NCBI RefSeq assembly: GCF_042678485.1
Contig: NZ_JBHTKR010000004.1
Span: 468,307 to 532,306 of the forward strand
Direction of reading: 5' to 3'
DNA from: Seohaeicola saemankumensis
GTDB taxonomy: Bacteria > Pseudomonadota > Alphaproteobacteria > Rhodobacterales > Rhodobacteraceae
DNA length: 64,000 nt
In this document: positions 46,163 to 54,987 of the stretch, piece after piece
Layout: the number at the start of each line of letters is the position of its first letter
Position numbering within the stretch: position 1 is the stretch's first letter
The notes under the pieces: generated by a model
Database searches by the model: none
What the model was told of the DNA's origin: nothing
Seen by the model: only the letters and a program-made list of their open reading frames with translations
Program-made: the position numbers and the translations under genes

Positions 46163-47275
46163 ATGTTCTACCGTGAGGCAGGCGATTTCAAGACATCCTA
46201 TGTGGATGACAACCAGACCTTCCCGATCAAGTTCGACCGCTACCGCTACTACGCGGTGCTGTTCATAGCCTTTGCGATCATCCCCTTCGTGATCAATGAT
46301 TACTGGGTCAACGCGGTCTTCATGCCGTTCCTGATCTATTCGATCGCGGCCATCGGTCTGAACATCCTGATCGGCTATTGCGGGCAGGTGTCGCTGGGCA
46401 CCGGCGGCTTCATGGCGGTGGGGGCCTATGCCTGCTACAAGTTCATGACCGGCGTGGACATCTGGTGGGGCGGTGAGCTGCTGTTCCGGCTGCCCGAATT
46501 CAACATCTTCTTCAGCGTGATCCTGGGCGGGCTGACGACCGCGCTGGTGGGGGTCCTGTTTGGCCTGCCCAGCCTGCGGATCAAGGGTTTCTACCTGGCC
46601 GTGGCCACGCTGGCGGCGCAGTTCTTCCTGGTCTGGGTCTTCAACCGCGTGTCGTGGTTCTACAACTACTCGGCTTCGGGCCAGATTTCGGCGCCCGAAC
46701 ATGGTATTGCCGGGGTCGCGATCACGGGGCCGAACGCCGATGCCTGGGCCATGTACCTGTTCTGCCTGGTGTTCGTGGCGTTCAGCGCGATCATCGCGCG
46801 CAACCTGACCCGGGGGGCCGTGGGGCGCAGATGGATGGCGATCCGCGACATGGACATCGCGGCCGAAATCATCGGCGTGGACCCCTTGAAGGCCAAGCTG
46901 ACCGCTTTCGCCGTGTCGTCCTTCTTCGTCGGCATCTCGGGCGCGCTGTTCTTTGCGGTCTACCTGGGCGCTGTCGAAGTTGGCGAAGCCTTCGGGATCC
47001 AGAAATCGTTCCTGGTCCTGTTCATGGTCATCATTGGCGGTCTGGGGTCGATCTTCGGCTCCTTCGCCGGGGCGGCCTTTCTGGTGCTGCTGCCGGTGTT
47101 TCTGAAGAATACCCTGGTGGGCACGCTGGGCTGGCCCACCGACCTTGCAGCGCATCTTGAGTTCATGATCGTCGGCGCACTGATCATCATCTTCCTGATC
47201 GCTGAACCGCACGGGCTTGCGCAGCTCTGGCGCGTGACCAAGGAAAAATTGCGGCTTTGGCCCTTCCCGCACTAG
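46163..47275 (+). CDS. Branched-chain amino acid-type ABC transporter permease (LivM family)
   Basis: Protein of 370 residues with about nine to ten membrane segments. LivM features include IAAIGLNILIGYCGQVSLGTGGFMAVGAYA and FGLPSLRIKGFYLAVATLAAQFF, and the cytoplasmic loop GRRWMAIRDMDIAAEIIGVDPLKAKL, which contacts the ATPases. A soluble N-terminus of about 35 residues precedes the first helix. Pairs with the LivH-type permease. Confidence 0.93.
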   Translation: MFYREAGDFKTSYVDDNQTFPIKFDRYRYYAVLFIAFAIIPFVINDYWVNAVFMPFLIYSIAAIGLNILIGYCGQVSLGTGGFMAVGAYACYKFMTGVDIWWGGELLFRLPEFNIFFSVILGGLTTALVGVLFGLPSLRIKGFYLAVATLAAQFFLVWVFNRVSWFYNYSASGQISAPEHGIAGVAITGPNADAWAMYLFCLVFVAFSAIIARNLTRGAVGRRWMAIRDMDIAAEIIGVDPLKAKLTAFAVSSFFVGISGALFFAVYLGAVEVGEAFGIQKSFLVLFMVIIGGLGSIFGSFAGAAFLVLLPVFLKNTLVGTLGWPTDLAAHLEFMIVGALIIIFLIAEPHGLAQLWRVTKEKLRLWPFPH

Positions 47276-47297
47276 GGCGGGGGCAAGGCAACTTTTT

Positions 47298-47313
47298 CGG
47301 AGGCTTGCCTCCG
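47298..47313 (+). other. CUUG-tetraloop hairpin between livM and the binding-protein gene
   Basis: CGGAGG (47298-47303) and CCTCCG (47308-47313) close a CTTG tetraloop. Hairpins at this position often mark differential expression of binding proteins by RNA processing or partial termination; that role is inference here. Confidence 0.45.
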
Positions 47314-47350
47314 GACATCACCATCGGAAAAACCAAGGGAGGATACCCCG

Positions 47351-48634
47351 ATGAAACTGAAACTGATTACAGCGGTGACCGCAGCCATCGTGGCGGCAGC
47401 ACCTGCGATGGCAGAGCTGACTTTCACGGCGCTCAGCTATCGGACCGGACCCTATGCGGCGAACGGGATTCCCTTCGCGGACGGGTATCAGGATTACTTT
47501 ACCCTGCTTAACGAGCGTGACGGCGGCATCGGCGGCGAGCCGGTCAACCTGATCGAGTGCGAAACCGGCTACAACACCGAAAAAGGTGTGGAATGCTACG
47601 AATCGACCAAGGGTTCGGGCGCGCTGGTCTATCAGCCCCTGTCCACAGGCATCACCTATCAGCTGATCCCCAAGGCAACCGCTGACGGCATCCCGGTGCA
47701 TTCGATGGGTTATGGCCGGACCTCTGCCAAGAATGGCGAAGTGTTCCGCAACGTCTTCAACTATCCCGCCAACTACTGGGATGGCGCATCTGTCGGCATC
47801 AAGCACCTGCTGGATATCAACGGCGGCGACATCAGCGGCAAGAAGGTCGCACTTGTCTATCACAACTCCGCCTATGGCAAGGAACCGATCCGCACACTGG
47901 AAGAACTGGCCAAGAAGCACGGCTACGAGCTGACGCTGCTGCCGGTCGATCACCCCGGTCAGGAGCAGAAGTCGCAGTGGCTGCAAATCCGTCGTGACAA
48001 GCCTGATTATGTCCTGATGTGGGGCTGGGGCGTCATGAACCAGGTCGCGATCCAGGAAGCCGTGAACATCCGCTATCCGATGGAAAACTTCATCGGCATC
48101 TGGTGGTCGGGTTCCGAGAACGACGTTCTGCCCGCAGGTGACGGCGCGAACGGCTACAAGGCGCTGACCTTCCATGCGACTGGCGCAAGCTACCCGCTGT
48201 TCGACGACATCAAGACGCATGTCGTGGACAAGGGAAAGGCCGCTGGCGCTGGCGACCAGATCGGTACTGCCCTGTATAACCGCGGTCTCTATGCGGCGAT
48301 GCTGGCAGCCGAGGCGGCCAAGACGGCGCAGGCGATCCATAACACCACGGCTCTGACCCCCGCGCAGATGCGCGACGGGATGGAGAACCTTGAAATCACC
48401 GAAGCCAAAATGACCGAACTGGGTCTGCCGGGTTTTGGTCCGTCCTTCAAGGTCAGCTGCCAGAACCATGGTGGTGACGGCCTGGTGGCCGTGGTGCAGT
48501 GGGATTATGCGTCCAAGTCCTGGAACATGATCTCGGACTTCCAGCAGTCGGATCAGGACGTCCTGAACCCGCTGATCGCGGAAGATGCGGCGGCCTATGC
48601 GGCTGAAGCCGGTATCACGCCGGGTTGCAACTGA
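47351..48634 (+). CDS. ABC transporter substrate-binding protein (liv type, Peripla_BP_6)
   Basis: Protein of 427 residues. A signal peptide (residues 1-21, ending APAMA) precedes a type I periplasmic binding fold with DYFTLLNERDGGIGGEPVNLIECETGYNTEKGVECYE, GKKVALVYHNSAYGKEPIRTLEELAKKHGY and a GLYAAMLAAEAAKTAQ C-terminal lobe. The ATG at 47351 follows GGGAGG. Ligand not known; co-location with two CoA ligases suggests a carboxylic or aromatic acid rather than leucine. Followed by a strong hairpin and the GGATATTT motif. Confidence 0.93.
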   Translation: MKLKLITAVTAAIVAAAPAMAELTFTALSYRTGPYAANGIPFADGYQDYFTLLNERDGGIGGEPVNLIECETGYNTEKGVECYESTKGSGALVYQPLSTGITYQLIPKATADGIPVHSMGYGRTSAKNGEVFRNVFNYPANYWDGASVGIKHLLDINGGDISGKKVALVYHNSAYGKEPIRTLEELAKKHGYELTLLPVDHPGQEQKSQWLQIRRDKPDYVLMWGWGVMNQVAIQEAVNIRYPMENFIGIWWSGSENDVLPAGDGANGYKALTFHATGASYPLFDDIKTHVVDKGKAAGAGDQIGTALYNRGLYAAMLAAEAAKTAQAIHNTTALTPAQMRDGMENLEITEAKMTELGLPGFGPSFKVSCQNHGGDGLVAVVQWDYASKSWNMISDFQQSDQDVLNPLIAEDAAAYAAEAGITPGCN

Positions 48635-48646
48635 TCCAGACCCGCT

Positions 48647-48700
48647 GCGGGCAGCCCCGGTGGCTGCCCGCGCATTTCGGATATTTGAAGCAAGAAGAAG
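48647..48700 (+). terminator. Hairpin plus GGATATTT-N4-CAAGAAGAA motif after the binding-protein gene
   Basis: GCGGGCAGCC (48647-48656) pairs with GGCTGCCCGC (48662-48671). GGATATTT (48679-48686), four bases and CAAGAAGAA (48691-48699) follow. It is the second copy of the element found after map, with identical spacing of the two blocks. Since the ATPase gene follows downstream, it may be a partial terminator or an RNA 3'-end stabiliser. Confidence 0.45.
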
Positions 48701-48756
48701 ACTGGACGTTGCCCCTCCCGAATGACGGGCGCGTTAACCTTAACGGAGCGTGAGAC

Positions 48757-49581
48757 ATGCTGGACGCAGGCCGGACCGAAGAAAACCTTCTTGAGGTCAA
48801 CAACATCGAGGTGATCTACAACCACGTGATCCTCGTTCTCAAGGGCGTGTCGCTCAAGGTGCCCAAGGGCGGGATTACCGCGCTTCTTGGGGGCAATGGC
48901 GCAGGCAAGACAACCACGCTCAAGGCGATTTCAAACCTTTTGCACTCGGAACGCGGTGAAGTGACCAAGGGCAACATCCTGTATCGCGGCGAGCGGGTCC
49001 AGGACCTGAGCCCGAACGACCTGGTGCAGAAGGGCGTCATCCAGGTGATGGAGGGCCGGCACTGTTTCGAACATCTGACCGTCGAGGAAAACCTGCTGAC
49101 CGGCGCCTACACGCGCAAGGACGGCAAGGGCGCCATCGAGGCTGACCTTCAGATGGTCTACAACTATTTCCCGCGGCTGAAAGAGCGCCGCAAAAGCCAG
49201 GCGGGTTATACCTCGGGTGGAGAGCAGCAGATGGTGGCCATCGGCCGCGCGCTGATGAGCCGGCCCGAGACGATCCTGCTGGACGAACCCAGCATGGGAC
49301 TTGCGCCGCAGTTGGTCGAAGAAATCTTCACCATCGTGAAGAACCTCAACGAGAAAGAGGGCAACACCTTCCTTCTGGCAGAGCAGAACACGAACGTTGC
49401 CCTGCGTTTCGCGCATTATGGATACATCCTTGAATCCGGCCGCGTCGTCATGGACGGCCCCGCCGCCGATCTGCGCGAGAACCCGGACGTCAAGGAATTC
49501 TATCTTGGTGTGTCGGAAGAAGGCCGCAAATCGTTTCGCGATGTGCGGTCCTATCGTCGTCGCAAACGCTGGCTGAGCTGA
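48757..49581 (+). CDS. Branched-chain amino acid-type ABC transporter ATPase (LivF family)
   Basis: Protein of 274 residues. Walker A GGNGAGKTT at about 45-53, signature SGGEQQMVAIGRAL, Walker B ILLDEPSMGLAPQLVEEIF and the LivF-type LLAEQNTNVALRFAHYGYILESG H-loop region. The start uses the ATG at 48757 with GGAGCG upstream. A basic C-terminal tail (RSYRRRKRW) is unusual compared with short LivF proteins. Completes the five-component importer (two ATPases, two permeases, binding protein). Confidence 0.93.
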   Translation: MLDAGRTEENLLEVNNIEVIYNHVILVLKGVSLKVPKGGITALLGGNGAGKTTTLKAISNLLHSERGEVTKGNILYRGERVQDLSPNDLVQKGVIQVMEGRHCFEHLTVEENLLTGAYTRKDGKGAIEADLQMVYNYFPRLKERRKSQAGYTSGGEQQMVAIGRALMSRPETILLDEPSMGLAPQLVEEIFTIVKNLNEKEGNTFLLAEQNTNVALRFAHYGYILESGRVVMDGPAADLRENPDVKEFYLGVSEEGRKSFRDVRSYRRRKRWLS

Positions 49582-49628
49582 CCAGACCCAGGCCACTTTT
49601 TTCTGCTCGGTAATGCGAAAGGTCTGCC

Positions 49629-50849
49629 ATGACCCGCTTTTTTGATGAACTTGAAACCCGCAGTGCCGATCAGCGTGCTGCTTCCCTTGCGAAAGCCCTG
49701 CCTGACCAGATCGCACGCGCGAAGGCCTTGCCGGGATATGCCGGTGCGCTGGATGGCGTGAACCCTGCCAGCATCACCACCGTCGCGGCCTTGGCCAGCC
49801 TGCCCGTGCTGCGAAAATCGGACCTTGGCCGCGCGCAGGGGGCGGCCGGCCCGTTCGGCGGGCTGACGACACGGCCCGCGCATGGATTTGCCCATATCTT
49901 CCAGTCTCCCGGTCCGATCTATGAACCGGGCGGAACCGAACATGACTGGTGGCGCATGGGCCGTTTCCTGAATGCCTGTGGCATCGGGCGCGGCGATATC
50001 GTGCAGAACTGCTTTGGATACCACCTGACCCCGGCTGGCATGATCTTTGAATCCGGCGCGCGGGCCGTGGGGGCGGCGGTGCTGCCCGCAGGCACCGGCC
50101 AGACCGAATTGCAGGTCACCGCAAGCCGGGATGTTGGTGTCACCGCCTATGCCGGAACGCCGGATTACCTGAAGGTGATCCTCGACAAGGCCGACGAGAT
50201 GGGTGTGCGCCTGGGCATCACGCGCGCCGCCGTGGGCGGCGGGGCGCTGTTCCCCTCGCTACGCAAGGAATATGCCGATCGCGGGATCCTGTGCCTGCAA
50301 TGCTATGCCACGGCTGATCTTGGCAACATCGCTTATGAAAGCGAAGCGCAGGAAGGCATGATCGTGGATGAGGGCGTGATCGTCGAGATCGTGACCCCCG
50401 GCACCGGTGATCCGGTGGCGCCCGGTCAGGTCGGTGAAGTCGTTGTGACCACGCTCAACCCCGATTATCCGCTGATCCGCTTTGCAACCGGCGATCTGAG
50501 CGCGGTGATGGAAGGGGTCAGCCCCTGCGGCCGCACCAATATGCGGATCAAGGGCTGGATGGGGCGCGCCGACCAGACCACCAAGATCAAGGGCATGTTC
50601 GTGCGCCCCGAACAGGTGGCGCAGCTTGTCGCGAAACACGCCGAGATCAGCCGCGCCCGCGTTATCGCCAGTCGCGAGGGCGAGATGGACGTGATGACCG
50701 TGCAGATCGAATCCGCGGGCGGCAACCCGGATGCCTATGCCAGCACGGTGGCCGAAGTGCTGAAGCTGAAGGGCAAGATCGAACTTCTCAGCCCTGGCAG
50801 CCTGCCCAATGATGGCAAGGTGATCGAGGATCAGCGCGTCTACGATTGA
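49629..50849 (+). CDS. Phenylacetate-CoA ligase family protein (PaaK-like)
   Basis: Protein of 406 residues in the AMP-binding superfamily. PaaK-type segments include LPVLRKSDLGRAQ near the start, HIFQSPGPIYEPGGTEHDWWRMGR as the nucleotide-contact region, IRFATGDLS and GRADQTTKIKGMFVRPEQV near the hinge, and a C-terminal AMP_C-like domain. It would activate phenylacetate or another aromatic acid to its CoA ester. It lies 47 bp after livF and probably belongs to the same unit; no paaABCDE genes are in the window, so the substrate is not fixed. Confidence 0.88.
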   Translation: MTRFFDELETRSADQRAASLAKALPDQIARAKALPGYAGALDGVNPASITTVAALASLPVLRKSDLGRAQGAAGPFGGLTTRPAHGFAHIFQSPGPIYEPGGTEHDWWRMGRFLNACGIGRGDIVQNCFGYHLTPAGMIFESGARAVGAAVLPAGTGQTELQVTASRDVGVTAYAGTPDYLKVILDKADEMGVRLGITRAAVGGGALFPSLRKEYADRGILCLQCYATADLGNIAYESEAQEGMIVDEGVIVEIVTPGTGDPVAPGQVGEVVVTTLNPDYPLIRFATGDLSAVMEGVSPCGRTNMRIKGWMGRADQTTKIKGMFVRPEQVAQLVAKHAEISRARVIASREGEMDVMTVQIESAGGNPDAYASTVAEVLKLKGKIELLSPGSLPNDGKVIEDQRVYD

Positions 50850-50880
50850 TCCCCGACGCAACCGGCATTGGACAAAATAA

Positions 50881-50908
50881 AAAAGACCGCCCCGAGAGGC
50901 GGTCTTTT
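50881..50908. terminator. Bidirectional intrinsic terminator
   Basis: AAAAGACCGCC (50881-50891) pairs with GGCGGTCTTTT (50898-50908) around six bases. It separates the convergent paaK-like gene and rpmJ and is flanked by further A residues on the left. Confidence 0.92.
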
Positions 50909-50929
50909 CATGTAGCGATCGCGTATCGA

Positions 50930-51055
50930 TCAGCCCTGGCGGGCTTTGAACCGACGCTGCGTCTTGTTGATCACGTAGACGCGGCCTTTGCGGCGCACGA
51001 CACGGCAGTCGCGATGCCGGTTCTTGAGCGAGCGGAGCGAGTTCTTGACCTTCAT
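50930..51055 (-). CDS. rpmJ: 50S ribosomal protein L36 (zinc-free form)
   Basis: Protein of 41 residues encoded on the minus strand, too short for many gene callers: it begins MKVKNSLRSLKNRHRDCR and ends KTQRRFKARQG. The length and the single cysteine match the alternative L36 type (C-minus) that lacks the CxxC zinc site of the 37-residue form. It is a basic component of the large ribosomal subunit. The ATG at 51055 has AGGAGA about five bases upstream, which supports the call. Confidence 0.95.
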   Translation of the reverse strand: MKVKNSLRSLKNRHRDCRVVRRKGRVYVINKTQRRFKARQG

Positions 51056-51181
51056 GGTCCTCTCCTATCAGTCGCGGCGCGGGCCTTGCGCCTTGTGGTA
51101 GCCATGCCCCGGTTGTCCGGGACGGTGAAATGGCCCCCGAAGGGGCCAGAGAAACATCCCGTTACCGGAATGGAGAAATCA

Positions 51182-51256
51182 TGGTGGGCGATACAAGGTT
51201 CGAACTTGTGACCCCTTCGATGTCAACGAAGTGCTCTACCACTGAGCTAATCACCC
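51182..51256 (-). tRNA. tRNA-Val (anticodon GAC)
   Basis: Read on the minus strand, the 75-base sequence folds as a complete cloverleaf. The acceptor GGGTGAT pairs with ATCGCCC, the D-arm holds AGCTCAGTGGTAGAGC, the anticodon stem CTTCG/CGAAG carries the loop TTGACAT with anticodon GAC, the T-arm holds GTTCGAA, and CCA is encoded at the 3' end. It reads GUC and GUU valine codons. Confidence 0.97.
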
Positions 51257-51407
51257 ATGATACCGGACGGAAGCCTGCCCTCTGAAACGAAGAGGGGCGC
51301 GGGATTCCGCGCCGGTTCGTGGTCTATAAAAGGAGTCGGAAGCAGGATCAAGGGCTTTTGGCAAAGCGATTTATCGCGCTATGATAGGTTTATAGCGAGG
51401 ACGACAT

Positions 51408-52268
51408 ATGCCATCGGTAGCCTATCATCTGTTCCGGCCGGAAGAAACACGCACCAGCGTGATCTTTGCCTCACCCCATAGTGGCCGCGACTACCCCTGG
51501 AGCTTTCTGCGCCGCACGGTGCTGGACGAACATTCGATCCGCACATCGGAGGATGCCTTTGTCGACAGGCTCTATGAGGCGGCGCCTGGTCTGGGGGCGC
51601 CCTTGCTTCTGGCAGGCGCGCCGCGCGCCTTCATCGACCTGAACCGCAGCGCGGATGAACTGGACCCCGCCCTGATCGACGGTGTGCGCGGCCTGACGCA
51701 TAATCCGCGCATCGCATCCGGGCTTGGAGTCGTTCCCCGCGTCGTGGCCGGTGGGCGGGCGATCTACCGTGGCAAATTGCAGCTTGATGAGGTGCAAGGC
51801 CGGATCACGCAATACTGGCGCCCCTATCATGCCATGCTGCAACGGCTGCTGGACGAGGCGCATGGGCAGTTCGGCGAAGCAATCCTGATCGACTGCCATT
51901 CAATGCCGCATGAGGCGATGGACGGTATTGCGCGCTCGGGTGCGCGACGGCCGGACGTTGTGTTGGGTGACAGGTTCGGTGCATCGGCGTCATCATGGGT
52001 CGTGGACCGGATCGAGGCCGCGTTTCAGGGCACTGGTCTGGTAGTGGCGCGCAATGCGCCATTTGCCGGCGCCTACACGACACAGCATTACGGACGCCCG
52101 GCCCGTAATCAGCACGTGGTGCAGATCGAAGTGGACCGTGCGCTTTACATGAACGAGCAGCTGATCCGCCCCAATGGCAATTTCGTCAATTTCCAGAAAA
52201 CCCTGACCAGCGTGATCGGCCGCATCGTTGATATTGGTCTGCGTAATCAACGGCTGGCGGCGGAGTGA
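51408..52268 (+). CDS. N-formylglutamate amidohydrolase family protein
   Basis: Protein of 286 residues. The family segments are FASPHSGRDYPWSFL near residue 21, SEDAFVDRLYEAAPGLGAPLL near 46, RAFIDLNRSADELDP near 73, ILIDCHSMPHEA near 159 and an NAPFAGAYTTQHYGRPARNQHVVQIEVDRALYMNE block. Such enzymes hydrolyse N-formyl-L-glutamate in histidine degradation; homologues outside hut operons act on other N-formyl or acyl amino acids. No hut genes are nearby. The gene is preceded by an AGGACG ribosome site. Confidence 0.9.
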   Translation: MPSVAYHLFRPEETRTSVIFASPHSGRDYPWSFLRRTVLDEHSIRTSEDAFVDRLYEAAPGLGAPLLLAGAPRAFIDLNRSADELDPALIDGVRGLTHNPRIASGLGVVPRVVAGGRAIYRGKLQLDEVQGRITQYWRPYHAMLQRLLDEAHGQFGEAILIDCHSMPHEAMDGIARSGARRPDVVLGDRFGASASSWVVDRIEAAFQGTGLVVARNAPFAGAYTTQHYGRPARNQHVVQIEVDRALYMNEQLIRPNGNFVNFQKTLTSVIGRIVDIGLRNQRLAAE

Positions 52269-52274
52269 TCGCGC

Positions 52275-53528
52275 CTACCTGAGGGCGCGCCCCTTGAGAA
52301 TGGCATCCTCGCCGAATCGCGCCCTGATCGCATCCGTCGCCCGTTCGGCCCGCTGACGGGCCGCGGCTTGCGGGTCCAGCAGATCATGGGACAGATCGGC
52401 CGCATTTTCGGGCACAAGGTCCGACAGGCCCACGCCGATCAATCGGTAGGGGCCTGCGTTTTGCCCTTGGTCGAAAAGCGCCCGCGCCTCACGGTACAGC
52501 TTGTCCGCCAGTTGCGTTGCATCGCGCATCGCGTGGCGCCGGGTCAGGATCCGGTGATCAGCGCGCTTGAGTTTCAGTGTCACAACCCGGCCCGCCAGCG
52601 CCTTGGCCTTGGCCCGGTCGGCCACCTTTTCGGCCAGCCGCCAGATATGTCCGTCAAGAATGTCCGGGTCGGATGTGTCTTCCGAAAATGTCGTCTCGTT
52701 CGAGATGGATTTCATCGGGCTGTCGCGCGAGACGCGCCGCGTGTCCAGTCCGCGCGCCAGATGCCACAGCCTGTCGCCCATGCTGCCGAAACGCGCGGTC
52801 AGGTCGCGCGCCTCCCAGCGCAACAGGTCGTCGAAACTGCGAATGCCCGCCTGTTCCAATGCGGTCTGTGTGGCCTGGCCGACGCCCCAGATCATCCTGA
52901 CTGGCTTGCCACGCAGGAAAGCCGCGGTATCCGCACGTCCGATGACGGAAAACCCATGCGGCTTGTTCAGGTCGGATGCGATCTTGGCCAGGAACTTGTT
53001 GTGGCTTAGTCCGACCGACCCCGTCAGGCCCAGTTCAGTCTTCATCCGCCGCACCAGCCGCGCCAGCATCACCGCCGCTGGCGCGCCATGCAGGCGCGCG
53101 GTGCCGGTCAGATCCAGAAAAGCCTCGTCCAGCGACAGCGGCTCGATGGCGGGCGTCAACTCCTCCATCATGGCGCGGATGGCGCGCGAGGCGTCGACAT
53201 AGGCCTGCATGCGCGGCTTGATCACAACCGCCTCGGGGCACAGCTTGAGGGCCTGGAACATCGGCATGGCCGAGCGCACACCCTTGATCCGGGCGATATA
53301 GCAGGCCGTTGACACCACCCCGCGCCGCCCGCCGCCGATGATCACCGGCTTGTCCACAAGCGCCGGGTTGTCGCGCTTTTCGACCGAGGCATAGAAGGCA
53401 TCGCAATCCATATGCGCGATGGTCAGGCTGTCCAGCTCAGGATGGCTGACAATGCGCGGCCGCCCGCAGGACGGACAGCGGGCGGCTGCGTCGAAGCGGG
53501 TCAGGCAGTCGCGGCACAGGCTGGGCAT
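52275..53528 (-). CDS. dinB: DNA polymerase IV (DinB) with N-terminal zinc-ribbon-like extension
   Basis: Protein of 417 residues. The Y-family core starts at IAHMDCDAFYASVEKRDNP (about residue 38), with PLSLDEAFLDLT near 135 as the catalytic Asp-Glu motif and a little-finger domain to the C-terminus. Ahead of it lies a 36-residue extension with CRDC and CPSC pairs, a four-cysteine zinc-ribbon-like motif absent from Escherichia coli DinB. It copies damaged DNA with low fidelity. The ATG at 53528 includes the ribbon. The longer frame overlaps the divergent NUDIX gene. Confidence 0.94.
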   Translation of the reverse strand: MPSLCRDCLTRFDAAARCPSCGRPRIVSHPELDSLTIAHMDCDAFYASVEKRDNPALVDKPVIIGGGRRGVVSTACYIARIKGVRSAMPMFQALKLCPEAVVIKPRMQAYVDASRAIRAMMEELTPAIEPLSLDEAFLDLTGTARLHGAPAAVMLARLVRRMKTELGLTGSVGLSHNKFLAKIASDLNKPHGFSVIGRADTAAFLRGKPVRMIWGVGQATQTALEQAGIRSFDDLLRWEARDLTARFGSMGDRLWHLARGLDTRRVSRDSPMKSISNETTFSEDTSDPDILDGHIWRLAEKVADRAKAKALAGRVVTLKLKRADHRILTRRHAMRDATQLADKLYREARALFDQGQNAGPYRLIGVGLSDLVPENAADLSHDLLDPQAAARQRAERATDAIRARFGEDAILKGRALR

Positions 53529-53586
53529 CGGGGAAAATCCGGGCACATGGTATCGGCAAGGCTGGCATTCAGCATATATGAGGGGG

Positions 53587-54015
53587 ATGACGCAGGAAAC
53601 CGATATCGCGGGGCAAGGATTCGCGGGGGCCAAGCTGGCCCTGTTTCTGGGCGACCACCTTGCAATCATCCTGCGCGACAACACCCCCGACATTCCCTGG
53701 CCCGGCCATCTGGACCTGCCAGCAGGGGCGCGCGAAGGCAGCGAATCCCCGCAAGACTGTGTCCTGCGCGAAACCCGCGAGGAGCTGGGCCTGACGATCG
53801 CCCCACGTTATCTGCGCTGGGGGCAAAGGTTCATCGGCCGTGCGGGGCCTGTCTGGTTCTTTGCCGCGCATCTCCCAAAGGCGCGGGCGCATGATGTCGT
53901 GTTTGGCAATGAAGGGCAGGGCTGGCGCCTGATGACACCCGCCGCCTACCTGGCCGACCCGTTGGCGATCCCGCATTTCCAGGACAGGCTTCGCCTTTAC
54001 CTGTCATCGCCCTGA
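53587..54015 (+). CDS. NUDIX hydrolase
   Basis: Protein of 142 residues with a perfect NUDIX box: G-x5-E-x7-REx2EE-x-G in the stretch GAREGSE ... RETREELG (about residues 47-69). The protein probably cleaves a nucleoside diphosphate derivative; the substrate is not predictable. The ATG at 53587 is immediately preceded by GAGGGGG, leaving no spacing, so the in-frame ATG at 53578 could be the real start. It is divergent from dinB, with 58 bp between starts, which hints at a link with DNA damage or nucleotide-pool cleaning. Confidence 0.9.
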   Translation: MTQETDIAGQGFAGAKLALFLGDHLAIILRDNTPDIPWPGHLDLPAGAREGSESPQDCVLRETREELGLTIAPRYLRWGQRFIGRAGPVWFFAAHLPKARAHDVVFGNEGQGWRLMTPAAYLADPLAIPHFQDRLRLYLSSP

Positions 54016-54099
54016 CGACCTGCAAGCGCATGTAATTCGCCGATTCCCTTGTGCCGGACATCAGGCTATCTTCCGCAGTGCATAAAGGAGTGTATTTGA

Positions 54100-54987
54100 A
54101 TGAACGATAATCTCACGGATCTATTCGGAGGAAATGCCGTTTCACTGGCGATTGCCGTTCTGGTGATCGTGACGCTCTACAAGGCGGTCAAGATCGTGCC
54201 GCAGTCTGAAAAGCATGTGGTCGAACGCTTTGGTCGTCTGCGTACCGTGCTGGGGCCAGGGATCAATTTCATCATCCCGTTCCTTGATGTCGTGGCACAT
54301 CGCATTTCGGTGCTGGAGCGACAGCTTCCCAATGCCGAACAGGACGCGATCACGTCGGACAACGTGCTGGTGAAGGTCGAAACCTCGGTCTTCTATCGCA
54401 TTACCGAGCCGGAAAAGACGGTTTACCGCATTCGCGACGTGGACGGGGCGATTGCAACGACCGTGGCGGGGATCGTCCGATCCGAAATCGGCAAGATCGA
54501 ACTGGACCAGGTGCAATCGAACCGTGCGGATCTGATCACCAAGATCCGCGAGCAGGTCGTAGCCATGGTCGATGACTGGGGGATCGAAGTCACGCGGGCG
54601 GAAATCCTGGATGTGAACCTTGATGCGGCCACGCGGTCGGCCATGCTGCAGCAGTTGAACGCCGAACGCGCCCGCCGCGCCCAGGTGACCGAGGCCGAGG
54701 GGCGCAAGCGCGCGGTGGAACTGGCCGCCGATGCCGATCTTTACGCCGCCGAGCAGATGGCCAAGGCCCGCCGGGTGGAAGCGGATGCCGAAGCCTATGC
54801 GACCGGCGTGGTCGCGGCGGCGATCAAGGAAAACGGGCTTGAGGCCGCGCAATATCAGGTTGCGCTGAAACAGGTCGAGGCGTTGCAAGCGGTTGCGACC
54901 GGTGATGGCAAGCAGACGATCCTGCTGCCCGCCGCCGCGCTTGAGGCCTTTGGCAACGCCTTTGGTCTGCTGAAGGGGAAAGGCTGA
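54100..54987 (+). CDS. SPFH/stomatin-like membrane protein
   Basis: Protein of 295 residues. A single N-terminal membrane anchor (about 11-29) is followed by a band-7 domain: VPQSEKHVVERFGRLRTVLGPGINFIIPFLDVV, DNVLVKVETSVFYRITEP, VAGIVRSEIGKIELDQVQSNR, and IEVTRAEILDVNLDAATRSAMLQQLNAERARRAQVTEAEG. A coiled-coil/Ala-rich C-terminus follows. Such proteins (QmcA/stomatin) organise membrane microdomains and protease access. It overlaps the NfeD gene by one base, the usual partner. Confidence 0.93.
   Translation: MNDNLTDLFGGNAVSLAIAVLVIVTLYKAVKIVPQSEKHVVERFGRLRTVLGPGINFIIPFLDVVAHRISVLERQLPNAEQDAITSDNVLVKVETSVFYRITEPEKTVYRIRDVDGAIATTVAGIVRSEIGKIELDQVQSNRADLITKIREQVVAMVDDWGIEVTRAEILDVNLDAATRSAMLQQLNAERARRAQVTEAEGRKRAVELAADADLYAAEQMAKARRVEADAEAYATGVVAAAIKENGLEAAQYQVALKQVEALQAVATGDGKQTILLPAAALEAFGNAFGLLKGKG

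Noticed and set aside
45860..47272. 470-residue open frame antisense to livM
   Set aside because: Shadow frame of the permease gene, with charged repetitive composition and no family resemblance.
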